DNA of 64,000 bases from Nemertoderma westbladi (taxonomy: Eukaryota; Xenacoelomorpha; Nemertodermatida; Nemertodermatidae): positions 97,779 to 161,778 of the forward strand of contig JAUCBJ010002273.1 in NCBI GenBank assembly GCA_032718475.1, read 5' to 3'. The notes under the pieces are model-generated. The model made no database searches, was not told the DNA's origin, and worked only from the letters and a program-made list of their open reading frames with translations. Position numbers and translations under genes: made by a program. Position 1 is the first letter of the stretch. Every line of letters begins with the position of its first letter. Below, one piece after another: positions 1 to 15,000 of this stretch.

Positions 1-3000
1 ACCTGCACTCTCTACTGTATCTATAGTACCCTTATACTAAACCTGCACTCTCTACTGTATCTATAGTACCTGCACTCTCTACTGTATCTATAGTACCCTT
101 ATACTATACCTGCACTCTCTACTGTATCTATAGTACCCTTATACTATACCTGCACTCTCTACTGTATCTATAGTACCCTTATACTATACCTGCACTCTCT
201 ACTGTATCTATAGTACCCTTATACTATACCTGCACTCTCTACTGTATCTATAGTACCCTTATACTATACCTGCACTCTCTACTGTATCTATAGTACCCTT
301 ATACTATACCTGCACTCTCTACTGTATCTATAGTACCCTTATACTATACCTGCACTCTCTACTGTATCTATAGTACCCTTATACTATACCTGCACTCTCT
401 ACTGTATCTATAGTACCCTTATACTATACCTGCACTCTCTACTGTATCTATAGTACCCTTATACTATACCTGCACTCTCTACTCCATCTATAGTACCCTT
501 ATACTATACCTGCACTCTCTACTGTATCTATAGTACCCTTATACTATACCTGCACTCTCTACTGTATCTATAGTACCCTTATACTATACCTGCACTCTCT
601 ACTGTATCTATAGTACCCTTATACTATACCTGCACTCTCTACTGTATCTATAGTACCCTTATACTATACCTGCACTCTCTACTGTATCTATAGTACCCTT
701 ATACTATACCTGCACTCTCTACTGTATCTATAGTACCCTTATACTATACCTGCACTCTCTACTGTATCTATAGTACCCTTATACTATACCTGCACTCTCT
801 ACTGTATCTATAGTACCCTTATACTATACCTGCACTCTCTACTGTATCTATAGTACCCTTATACTATACCTGCACTCTCTACTGTATCTATAGTACCCTT
901 ATACTATACCTGCACTCTCTACTGTATCTATAGTACCCTTATACTATACCTGCACTCTCTACTGTATCTATAGTACCCTTATACTATACCTGCACTCTCT
1001 ACTGTATCTATAGTACCCTTATACTATACCTGCACTCTCTACTGTATCTATAGTACCCTTATACTATACCTGCACTCTCTACTGTATCTATAGTACCCTT
1101 ATACTATACCTGCACTCTCTACTCCATCTATAGTACCCTTATACTATACCTGCACTCTCTACTTCCATCTATAGTACCCTTATACTATACCTGCACTCTC
1201 TACTCCATCTATAGTACCCTTATACTATACCTGCACTCTCTACTGTATCTATAGTACCCTTATACTATACCTGCACTCTCTACTGTATCTATAGTACCCT
1301 TATACTATACCTGCACTCTCTACTGTATCTATAGTACCCTTATACTATACCTGCACTCTCTACTGTATCTATAGTACCCTTATACTATACCTGCACTCTC
1401 TACTGTATCTATAGTACCCTTATACTATACCTGCACTCTCTACTGTATCTATAGTACCCTTATACTATACCTGCACTCTCTACTGTATCTATAGTACCCT
1501 TATACTATACCTGCACTCTCTACTGTATCTATAGTACCCTTATACTATACCTGCACTCTCTACTGTATCTATAGTACCCTTATACTATACCTGCACTCTC
1601 TACTCCATCTATAGTACCCTTATACTATACCTGCACTCTCTACTGTATCTATAGTACCCTTATACTATACCTGCACTCTCTACTCCATCTATAGTACCCT
1701 TATACTATACCTGCACTCTCTACTGTATCTATAGTACCCTTATACTATACCTGCACTCTCTACTTCCATCTATAGTACCCTTATACTATACCTGCACTCT
1801 CTACTGTATCTATAGTACCCTTATACTATACCTGCACTCTCTACTGTCCATCTATAGTACCCTTATACTATACCTGCACTCTCTACTCCATCTATAGTAC
1901 CCTTATACTATACCTGCACTCTCTACTGTATCTATAGTACCCTTATACTATACCTGCACTCTCTACTGTATCTATAGTACCCTTATACTATACCTGCACT
2001 CTCTACTGTATCTATAGTACCCTTATACTATACCTGCACTCTCTACTGTATCTATAGTACCCTTATACTATACCTGCACTCTCTACTGTATCTATAGTAC
2101 CCTTATACTATACCTGCACTCTCTACTGTATCTATAGTACCCTTATACTATACCTGCACTCTCTACTGTCATCTATAGTACCCTTATACTATACCTGCAC
2201 TCTCTACTGTATCTATAGTACCCTTATACTATACCTGCACTCTCTACTGTATCTATAGTACCCTTATACTATACCTGCACTCTCTACTCTATCTATAGTA
2301 CCCTTATACTATACCTGCACTCTCTACTTCCATCTATAGTACCCTTATACTATACCTGCACTCTCTACTGTATCTATAGTACCCTTATACTATACCTGCA
2401 CTCTCTACTTCCATCTATAGTACCCTTATACTATACCTGCACTCTCTACTTCCATCTATAGTACCCTTATACTATACCTGCACTCTCTACTGTCATCTAT
2501 AGTACCCTTATACTATACCTGCACTCTCTACTGTATCTATAGTACCCTTATACTATACCTGCACTCTCTACTGTATCTATAGTACCCTTATACTATACCT
2601 GCACTCTCTACTCCATCTATAGTACCCTTATACTATACCTGCACTCTCTACTGTCCATCTATAGTACCCTTATACTATACCTGCACTCTCTACTGTATCT
2701 ATAGTACCCTTATACTATACCTGCACTCTCTACTGTATCTATAGTACCCTTATACTATACCTGCACTCTCTACTCCATCTATAGTACCCTTATACTATAC
2801 CTGCACTCTCTACTGTATCTATAGTACCCTTATACTATACCTGCACTCTCTACTGTCCATCTATAGTACCCTTATACTATACCTGCACTCTCTACTGTAT
2901 CTATAGTACCCTTATACTATACCTGCACTCTCTACTGTATCTATAGTACCCTTATACTATACCTGCACTCTCTACTGTATCTATAGTACCCTTATACTAT

Positions 3001-6000
3001 ACCTGCACTCTCTACTTCCATCTATAGTACCCTTATACTATACCTGCACTCTCTACTGTATCTATAGTACCCTTATACTATACCTGCACTCTCTACTGTA
3101 TCTATAGTACCCTTATACTATACCTGCACTCTCTACTGTATCTATAGTACCCTTATACTATACCTGCACTCTCTACTGTCCATCTATAGTACCCTTATAC
3201 TATACCTGCACTCTCTACTGTATCTATAGTACCCTTATACTATACCTGCACTCTCTACTTCCATCTATAGTACCCTTATACTATACCTGCACTCTCTACT
3301 GTATCTATAGTACCCTTATACTATACCTGCACTCTCTACTCTATCTATAGTACCCTTATACTATACCTGCACTCTCTACTGTATCTATAGTACCCTTATA
3401 CTATACCTGCACTCTCTACTGTATCTATAGTACCCTTATACTATACCTGCACTCTCTACTGTATCTATAGTACCCTTATACTATACCTGCACTCTCTACT
3501 TCATCTATAGTACCCTTATACTATACCTGCACTCTCTACTTCCATCTATAGTACCCTTATACTATACCTGCACTCTCTACTGTATCTATAGTACCCTTAT
3601 ACTATACCTGCACTCTCTACTGTATCTATAGTACCCTTATACTATACCTGCACTCTCTACTTCCATCTATAGTACCCTTATACTATACCTGCACTCTCTA
3701 CTGTATCTATAGTACCCTTATACTATACCTGCACTCTCTACTTCCATCTATAGTACCCTTATACTATACCTGCACTCTCTACTCCATCTATAGTACCCTT
3801 ATACTATACCTGCACTCTCTACTCCATCTATAGTACCCTTATACTATACCTGCACTCTCTACTGTATCTATAGTACCCTTATACTATACCTGCACTCTCT
3901 ACTGTATCTATAGTACCCTTATACTATACCTGCACTCTCTACTGTATCTATAGTACCCTTATACTATACCTGCACTCTCTACTTCCATCTATAGTACCCT
4001 TATACTATACCTGCACTCTCTACTGTATCTATAGTACCCTTATACTATACCTGCACTCTCTACTGTATCTATAGTACCCTTATACTATACCTGCACTCTC
4101 TACTGTATCTATAGTACCCTTATACTATACCTGCACTCTCTACTTCCATCTATAGTACCCTTATACTATACCTGCACTCTCTACTGTATCTATAGTACCC
4201 TTATACTATACCTGCACTCTCTACTGTATCTATAGTACCCTTATACTATACCTGCACTCTCTACTGTATCTATAGTACCCTTATACTATACCTGCACTCT
4301 CTACTGTATCTATAGTACCCTTATACTATACCTGCACTCTCTACTGTATCTATAGTACCCTTATACTATACCTGCACTCTCTACTGTATCTATAGTACCC
4401 TTATACTATACCTGCACTCTCTACTGTATCTATAGTACCCTTATACTATACCTGCACTCTCTACTGTATCTATAGTACCCTTATACTATACCTGCACTCT
4501 CTACTCCATCTATAGTACCCTTATACTATACCTGCACTCTCTACTGTATCTATAGTACCCTTATACTATACCTGCACTCTCTACTGTATCTATAGTACCC
4601 TTATACTATACCTGCACTCTCTACTGTATCTATAGTACCCTTATACTATACCTGCACTCTCTACTGTATCTATAGTACCCTTATACTATACCTGCACTCT
4701 CTACTGTATCTATAGTACCCTTATACTATACCTGCACTCTCTACTGTATCTATAGTACCCTTATACTATACCTGCACTCTCTACTGTATCTATAGTACCC
4801 TTATACTATACCTGCACTCTCTACTGTATCTATAGTACCCTTATACTATACCTGCACTCTCTACTGTATCTATAGTACCCTTATACTATACCTGCACTCT
4901 CTACTGTATCTATAGTACCCTTATACTATACCTGCACTCTCTACTGTATCTATAGTACCCTTATACTATACCTGCACTCTCTACTGTATCTATAGTACCC
5001 TTATACTATACCTGCACTCTCTACTGTATCTATAGTACCCTTATACTATACCTGCACTCTCTACTTCATCTATAGTACCCTTATACTATACCTGCACTCT
5101 CTACTTCCATCTATAGTACCCTTATACTATACCTGCACTCTCTACTGTATCTATAGTACCCTTATACTATACCTGCACTCTCTACTGTATCTATAGTACC
5201 CTTATACTATACCTGCACTCTCTACTGTATCTATAGTACCCTTATACTATACCTGCACTCTCTACTGTATCTATAGTACCCTTATACTATACCTGCACTC
5301 TCTACTGTATCTATAGTACCCTTATACTATACCTGCACTCTCTACTCCATCTATAGTACCCTTATACTATACCTGCACTCTCTACTGTATCTATAGTACC
5401 CTTATACTATACCTGCACTCTCTACTTCCATCTATAGTACCCTTATACTATACCTGCACTCTCTACTGTATCTATAGTACCCTTATACTATACCTGCACT
5501 CTCTACTGTATCTATAGTACCCTTATACTATACCTGCACTCTCTACTGTATCTATAGTACCCTTATACTATACCTGCACTCTCTACTGTCATCTATAGTA
5601 CCCTTATACTATACCTGCACTCTCTACTGTATCTATAGTACCCTTATACTATACCTGCACTCTCTACTGTATCTATAGTACCCTTATACTATACCTGCAC
5701 TCTCTACTTCCATCTATAGTACCCTTATACTATACCTGCACTCTCTACTGTATCTATAGTACCCTTATACTATACCTGCACTCTCTACTGTATCTATAGT
5801 ACCCTTATACTATACCTGCACTCTCTACTGTATCTATAGTACCCTTATACTATACCTGCACTCTCTACTGTATCTATAGTACCCTTATACTATACCTGCA
5901 CTCTCTACTGTATCTATAGTACCCTTATACTATACCTGCACTCTCTACTGTATCTATAGTACCCTTATACTATACCTGCACTCTCTACTGTATCTATAGT

Positions 6001-9000
6001 ACCCTTATACTATACCTGCACTCTCTACTGTATCTATAGTACCCTTATACTATACCTGCACTCTCTACTGTATCTATAGTACCCTTATACTATACCTGCA
6101 CTCTCTACTCCATCTATAGTACCCTTATACTATACCTGCACTCTCTACTCCATCTATAGTACCCTTATACTATACCTGCACTCTCTACTGTATCTATAGT
6201 ACCCTTATACTATACCTGCACTCTCTACTGTATCTATAGTACCCTTATACTATACCTGCACTCTCTACTGTATCTATAGTACCCTTATACTATACCTGCA
6301 CTCTCTACTCCCTCTATAGTACCCTTATACTATACCTGCACTCTCTACTGTATCTATAGTACCCTTATACTATACCTGCACTCTCTACTGTATCTATAGT
6401 ACCCTTATACTATACCTGCACTCTCTACTGTATCTATAGTACCCTTATACTATACCTGCACTCTCTACTCCCTCTATAGTACCCTTATACTATACCTGCA
6501 CTCTCTACTGTATCTATAGTACCCTTATACTATACCTGCACTCTCTACTCCCTCTATAGTACCCTTATACTATACCTGCACTCTCTACTGTATCTATAGT
6601 ACCCTTATACTATACCTGCACTCTCTACTCCCTCTATAGTACCCTTATACTATACCTGCACTCTCTACTGTATCTATAGTACCCTTATACTATACCTGCA
6701 CTCTCTACTGTATCTATAGTACCCTTATACTATACCTGCACTCTCTACTGTATCTATAGTACCCTTATACTATACCTGCACTCTCTACTGTATCTATAGT
6801 ACCCTTACTACTATACCTGCACTCTCTACTGTATCTATAGTACCCTTATACTATACCTGCACTCTCTACTCCATCTATAGTACCCTTATACTATACCTGC
6901 ACTCTCTACTGTATCTATAGTACCCTTATACTATACCTGCACTCTCTACTGTATCTATAGTACCCTTATACTACTATACCTGCACTCTCTACTGTATCTA
7001 TAGTACCGTTATACTATACCTGCACTCTCTACTCCATCTATAGTACCCTTATACTATACCTGCACTCTCTACTGTATCTATAGTACCCTTATACTATACC
7101 TGCACTCTCTACTGTATCTATAGTACCCTTATACTATACCTGCACTCTCTACTGTATCTATAGTACCCTTATACTATACCTGCTCTCTCTACTGTATCTA
7201 TAGTACCCTTATACTATACCTGCACTCTCTACTGTATCTATAGTACCCTTATACTATACCTGCACTCTCTACTGTATCTATAGTACCCTTATACTATACC
7301 TGCACTCTCTACTGTATCTATAGTACCCTTATACTATACCTGCACTCTCTACTGTATCTATAGTACCCTTATACTACTATACCTGCACTCTCTACTGTAT
7401 CTATAGTACCCTTATACTACTATACCTGCACTCTCTACTGTATCTATAGTACCCTTATACTATACCTGCACTCTCTACTCCATCTATAGTACCCTTATAC
7501 TATACCTGCACTCTCTACTGTATCTATAGTACCCTTATACTATACCTGCACTCTCTACTGTATCTATAGTACCCTTATACTATACCTGCACTCTCTACTG
7601 TATCTATAGTACCCTTATACTATACCTGCACTCTCTACTGTATCTATAGTACCCTTATACTATACCTGCACTCTCTACTCCATCTATAGTACCCTTATAC
7701 TATACCTGCACTCTCTACTGTATCTATAGTACCCTTATACTATACCTGCACTCTCTACTGTATCTATAGTACCCTTATACTATACCTGCACTCTCTACTG
7801 TATCTATAGTACCCTTATACTATACCTGCACTCTCTACTGTATCTATAGTACCCTTATACTATACCTGCACTCTCTACTGTATCTATAGTACCCTTATAC
7901 TATACCTGCACTCTCTACTGTATCTATAGTACCCTTATACTATACCTGCACTCTCTACTCCATCTATAGTACCCTTATACTATACCTGCACTCTCTACTG
8001 TATCTATAGTACCCTTATACTATACCTGCACTCTCTACTGTATCTATAGTACCCTTATACTATACCTGCACTCTCTACTGTATCTATAGTACCCTTATAC
8101 TATACCTGCACTCTCTACTGTATCTATAGTACCCTTATACTATACCTGCACTCTCTACTGTATCTATAGTACCCTTATACTATACCTGCACTCTCTACTG
8201 TATCTATAGTACCCTTATACTATACCTGCACTCTCTACTGTATCTATAGTACCCTTATACTATACCTGCACTCTCTACTGTATCTATAGTACCCTTATAC
8301 TATACCTGCACTCTCTACTGTATCTATAGTACCCTTATACTATACCTGCACTCTCTACTGTATCTATAGTACCCTTATACTATACCTGCACTCTCTACTG
8401 TATCTATAGTACCCTTATACTATACCTGCTCTCTCTACTGTATCTATAGTACCCTTATACTATACCTCCACTCTCTACTCCATCTATAGTACCCTTATTC
8501 TATACCTGCACTCTCTACTGTATCTATAGTACCCTTATACTATACCTGCACTCTCTACTCCATCTATAGCACCCTTATACTATACCTGCACTCTCTACTG
8601 TATCTATAGTACCCTTATACTATACCTGCACTCTCTACTGTATCTTTAGTACCCTTATACTATACCTGCACTCTCTACTGTATCTATAGTACCCTTATAC
8701 TATACCTGCACTCTCTACTGTATCTATAGTACCCTTATACTATACCTGCACTCTCTACTGTATCTATAGTACCCTTATACTATACCTGCACTCTCTACTG
8801 TATCTATAGTACCCTTATACTATACCTGCACTCTCTACTGTATCTATAGTACCCTTATACTATACCTGCACTCTCTACTGTATCTATAGTACCCTTATAC
8901 TATACCTGCACTCTCTACTGCATCTATAGTACCCTTATACTATACCTGCACTCTCTACTGTATCTATAGTACCCTTATACTATACCTGCACTCTCTACTG

Positions 9001-12000
9001 TATCTATAGTACCCTTATACTATACCTGCACTCTCTACTGTATCTATAGTACCCTTATACTATACCTGCACTCTCTACTGTATCTATAGTACCCTTATAC
9101 TATACCTGCACTCTCTACTGTATCTATAGTACCCTTATACTATACCTGCACTCTCTACTGTATCTATAGTACCCTTATACTATACCTGCACTCCCTACTG
9201 TATCTATAGTACCCTTATACTATACCTGCACTCTCTACTGTATCTATAGTACCCTTATACTATACCTGCACTCTCTACTGTATCTATAGTACCCTTATAC
9301 TATACCTGCACTCTCTACTGTATCTATAGTACCCTTATACTATACCTGCACTCTCTACTGTATCTATAGTACCCTTATACTATACCTGCACTCTCTACTG
9401 TATCTATAGTACCCTTATACTATACCTGCACTCTCTACTGTATCTATAGTACCCTTATACTATACCTGCACTCTCTACTGTATCTATAGTACCCTTATAC
9501 TATACCTGCACTCTCTACTGTATCTATAGTACCCTTATACTATACCTGCACTCTCTACTGTATCTATAGTACCCTTATACTATACCTGCACTCTCTACTG
9601 TATCTATAGTACCCTTATACTATACCTGCACTCTCTACTGTATCTATAGTACCCTTATACTATACCTGCACTCTCTACTGTATCTATAGTACCCTTATAC
9701 TATACCTGCACTCTCTACTGTATCTATAGTACCCTTATACTATACCTGCACTCTCTACTGTATCTATAGTACCCTTATACTATACCTGCACTCTCTACTC
9801 TATCTATAGTACCCTTATACTATACCTGCACTCTCTACTGTATCTATAGTACCCTTATACTATACCTGCACTCTCTACTCCATCTATAGTACCCTTATAC
9901 TATACCTGCACTCTCTACTGTATCTATAGTACCCTTATACTATACCTGCACTCTCTACTCCATCTATAGTACCCTTATACTATACCTGCACTCTCTACTG
10001 TATCTATAGTACCCTTATACTATACCTGCACTCTCTACTGTATCTATAGTACCCTTATACTATACCTGCACTCTCTACTGTATCTATAGTACCCTTATAC
10101 TATACCTGCACTCTCTACTGTATCTATAGTACCCTTATACTATACCTGCACTCTCTACTGTATCTATAGTACCCTTATACTATACCTGCACTCTCTACTG
10201 TATCTATAGTACCCTTATACTATACCTGCACTCTCTACTGTATCTATAGTACCCTTATACTATACCTGCACTCTCTACTCCATCTATAGTACCGTTATAC
10301 TATACCTGCACTCTCTACTGTATCTATAGTACCCTTATACTATACCTGCACTCTCTACTCCATCTATAGTACCCTTATACTATACCTGCACTCTCTACTC
10401 CATCTATAGTACCCTTATACTATACCTGCACTCTCTACTCCATCTATAGTACCCTTATACTATACCTGCACTCTCTACTCCATCTATAGTACCCTTATAC
10501 TATACCTGCACTCTCTACTCCATCTATAGTACCCTTATACTATACCTGCACTCTCTACTGTATCTATAGTACCCTTATACTATACCTGCACTCTCTACTG
10601 TATCTATAGTACCCTTATACTATACCTGCACTCTCTACTCCATCTATAGTACCCTTATACTATACCTGCACTCTCTACTGTATCTATAGTACCCTTATAC
10701 TATACCTGCACTCTCTACTGTATCTATAGTACCCTTATACTATACCTGCACTCTCTACTGTATCTATAGTACCCTTATACTATACCTGCACTCTCTACTC
10801 CATCTATAGTACCCTTATACTATACCTGCACTCTCTACTGTATCTATAGTACCCTTATACTATACCTGCACTCTCTACTGTATCTATAGTACCCTTATAC
10901 TATACCTGCACTCTCTACTGTATCTATAGTACCCTTATACTATACCTGCACTCTCTACTGTATCTATAGTACCCTTATACTATACCTGCACTCTCTACTG
11001 TATCTATAGTACCCTTATACTATACCTGCACTCTCTACTGTATCTATAGTACCCTTATACTATACCTGCACTCTCTACTCTATCTATAGTACCCTTATAC
11101 TATACCTGCACTCTCTACTGTATCTATAGTACCCTTATACTATACCTGCACTCTCTACTCCATCTATAGTACCCTTATACTATACCTGCACTCTCTACTG
11201 TATCTATAGTACCCTTATACTATACCTGCACTCTCTACTGTATCTATAGTACCCTTATACTATACCTGCACTCTCTACTCCATCTATAGTACCCTTATAC
11301 TATACCTGCACTCTCTACTGTATCTATAGTACCCTTATACTATACCTGCACTCTCTACTGTATCTATAGTACCCTTATACTATACCTGCACTCTCTACTG
11401 TATCTATAGTACCCTTATACTATACCTGCACTCTCTACTGTATCTATAGTACCCTTATACTATACCTGCACTCTCTACTGTATCTATAGTACCCTTATAC
11501 TATACCTGCACTCTCTACTGTATCTATAGTACCCTTATACTATACCTGCACTCTCTACTCCATCTATAGTACCCTTATACTATACCTGCACTCTCTACTG
11601 TATCTATAGTACCCTTATACTATACCTGCACTCTCTACTGTATCTATAGTACCCTTATACTATACCTGCACTCTCTACTGTATCTATAGTACCCTTATAC
11701 TATACCTGCACTCTCTACTGTATCTATAGTACCCTTATACTATACCTGCACTCTCTACTGTATCTATAGTACCCTTATACTATACCTGCACTCTCTACTC
11801 CATCTATAGTACCCTTATACTATACCTGCACTCTCTACTGTATCTATAGTACCCTTATACTATACCTGCACTCTCTACTGTATCTATAGTACCCTTATAC
11901 TATACCTGCACTCTCTACTGTATCTATAGTACCCTTATACTATACCTGCACTCTCTACTCCATCTATAGTACCCTTATACTATACCTGCACTCTCTACTA

Positions 12001-15000
12001 TATCTATAGTACCCTTATACTATACCTGCACTCTCTACTGTATCTATAGTACCCTTATACTATACCTGCACTCTCTACTGTATCTATAGTACCCTTATAC
12101 TATACCTGCACTCTCTACTCCATCTATAGTACCCTTATACTATACCTGCACTCTCTACTGTATCTATAGTACCCTTATACTATACCTGCACTCTCTACTC
12201 CATCTATAGTACCCTTATACTATACCTGCACTCTCTACTGTATCTATAGTACCCTTATACTATACCTGCACTCTCTACTGTATCTATAGTACCCTTATAC
12301 TATACCTGCACTCTCTACTGTATCTATAGTACCCTTATACTATACCTGCACTCTCTACTGTATCTATAGTACCCTTATACTATACCTGCACTCTCTACTG
12401 TATCTATAGTACCCTTATACTATACCTGCACTCTCTACTGTATCTATAGTACCCTTATACTATACCTGCACTCTCTACTGTATCTATAGTACCCTTATAC
12501 TATACCTGCACTCTCTACTGTATCTATAGTACCCTTATACTATACCTGCACTCTCTACTGTATCTATAGTACCCTTATACTATACCTGCACTCTCTACTG
12601 TATCTATAGTACCCTTATACTATACCTGCACTCTCTACTGTATCTATAGTACCCTTATACTATACCTGCACTCCTACTGTATCTATAGTACCCTTATACT
12701 ATACCTGCACTCTCTACTGTATCTATAGTACCCTTATACTATACCTGCACTCTCTACTGTATCTATAGTACCCTTATACTATACCTGCACTCTCTACTGT
12801 ATCTATAGTACCCTTATACTATACCTGCACTCTCTACTGTATCTATAGTACCCTTATACTATACCTGCACTCTCTACTGTATCTATAGTACCCTTATACT
12901 ATACCTGCACTCTCTACTCCATCTATAGTACCCTTATACTATACCTGCACTCTCTACTGTATCTATAGTACCCTTATACTATACCTGCACTCTCTACTGT
13001 ATCTATAGTACCCTTATACTATACCTGCACTCCTACTGTATCTATAGTACCCTTATACTATACCTGCACTCTCTACTGTATCTATAGTACCGTTATACTA
13101 TACCTGCACTCTCTACTGTATCTATAGTACCCTTATACTATACCTGCACTCTCTACTGTATCTATAGTACCCTTATACTATACCTGCACTCTCTACTGTA
13201 TCTATAGTACCCTTATACTATACCTGCACTCTCTACTCCATCTATAGTACCCTTATACTATACCTGCACTCTCTACTTCCATCTATAGTACCCTTATACT
13301 ATACCTGCACTCTCTACTGTCCATCTATAGTACCCTTATACTATACCTGCACTCTCTACTGTATCTATAGTACCCTTATACTATACCTGCACTCTCTACT
13401 GTATCTATAGTACCCTTATACTATACCTGCACTCTCTACTGTATCTATAGTACCCTTATACTATACCTGCACTCTCTACTGTATCTATAGTACCCTTATA
13501 CTATACCTGCACTCTCTACTGTATCTATAGTACCCTTATACTATACCTGCACTCTCTACTGTATCTATAGTACCCTTATACTATACCTGCACTCTCTACT
13601 GTATCTATAGTACCCTTATACTATACCTGCACTCTCTACTGTATCTATAGTACCCTTATACTATACCTGCACTCTCTACTGTATCTATAGTACCCTTATA
13701 CTATACCTGCACTCTCTACTGTATCTATAGTACCCTTATACTATACCTGCACTCTCTACTGTATCTATAGTACCCTTATACTATACCTGCACTCTCTACT
13801 GTATCTATAGTACCCTTATACTATACCTGCACTCTCTACTGTATCTATAGTACCCTTATACTATACCTGCACTCTCTACTGTATCTATAGTACCCTTATA
13901 CTATACCTGCACTCTCTACTGTATCTATAGTACCCTTATACTATACCTGCACTCTCTACTGTATCTATAGTACCCTTATACTATACCTGCACTCTCTACT
14001 GTATCTATAGTACCCTTATACTATACCTGCACTCTCTACTCCATCTATAGTACCCTTATACTATACCTGCACTCTCTACTGTATCTATAGTACCCTTATA
14101 CTATACCTGCACTCTCTACTGTATCTATAGTACCCTTATACTATACCTGCACTCCTACTGTATCTATAGTACCCTTATACTATACCTGCACTCTCTACTG
14201 TATCTATAGTACCGTTATACTATACCTGCACTCTCTACTGTATCTATAGTACCCTTATACTATACCTGCACTCTCTACTGTATCTATAGTACCCTTATAC
14301 TATACCTGCACTCTCTACTGTATCTATAGTACCCTTATACTATACCTGCACTCTCTACTCCATCTATAGTACCCTTATACTATACCTGCACTCTCTACTT
14401 CCATCTATAGTACCCTTATACTATACCTGCACTCTCTACTTCCATCTATAGTACCCTTATACTATACCTGCACTCTCTACTGTATCTATAGTACCCTTAT
14501 ACTATACCTGCACTCTCTACTGTATCTATAGTACCCTTATACTATACCTGCACTCTCTACTGTATCTATAGTACCCTTATACTATACCTGCACTCTCTAC
14601 TGTATCTATAGTACCCTTATACTATACCTGCACTCTCTACTGTATCTATAGTACCCTTATACTATACCTGCACTCTCTACTGTATCTATAGTACCGTTAT
14701 ACTATACCTGCACTCTCTACTCCATCTATAGTACCCTTATACTATACCTGCACTCTCTACTGTATCTATAGTACCCTTATACTATACCTGCACTCTCTAC
14801 TCCATCTATAGTACCCTTATACTATACCTGCACTCTCTACTGTATCTATAGTACCCTTATACTATACCTGCACTCTCTACTGTATCTATAGTACCCTTAT
14901 ACTATACCTGCACTCTCTACTGTATCTATAGTACCCTTATACTATACCTGCACTCTCTACTGTATCTATAGTACCCTTATACTATACCTGCACTCTCTAC

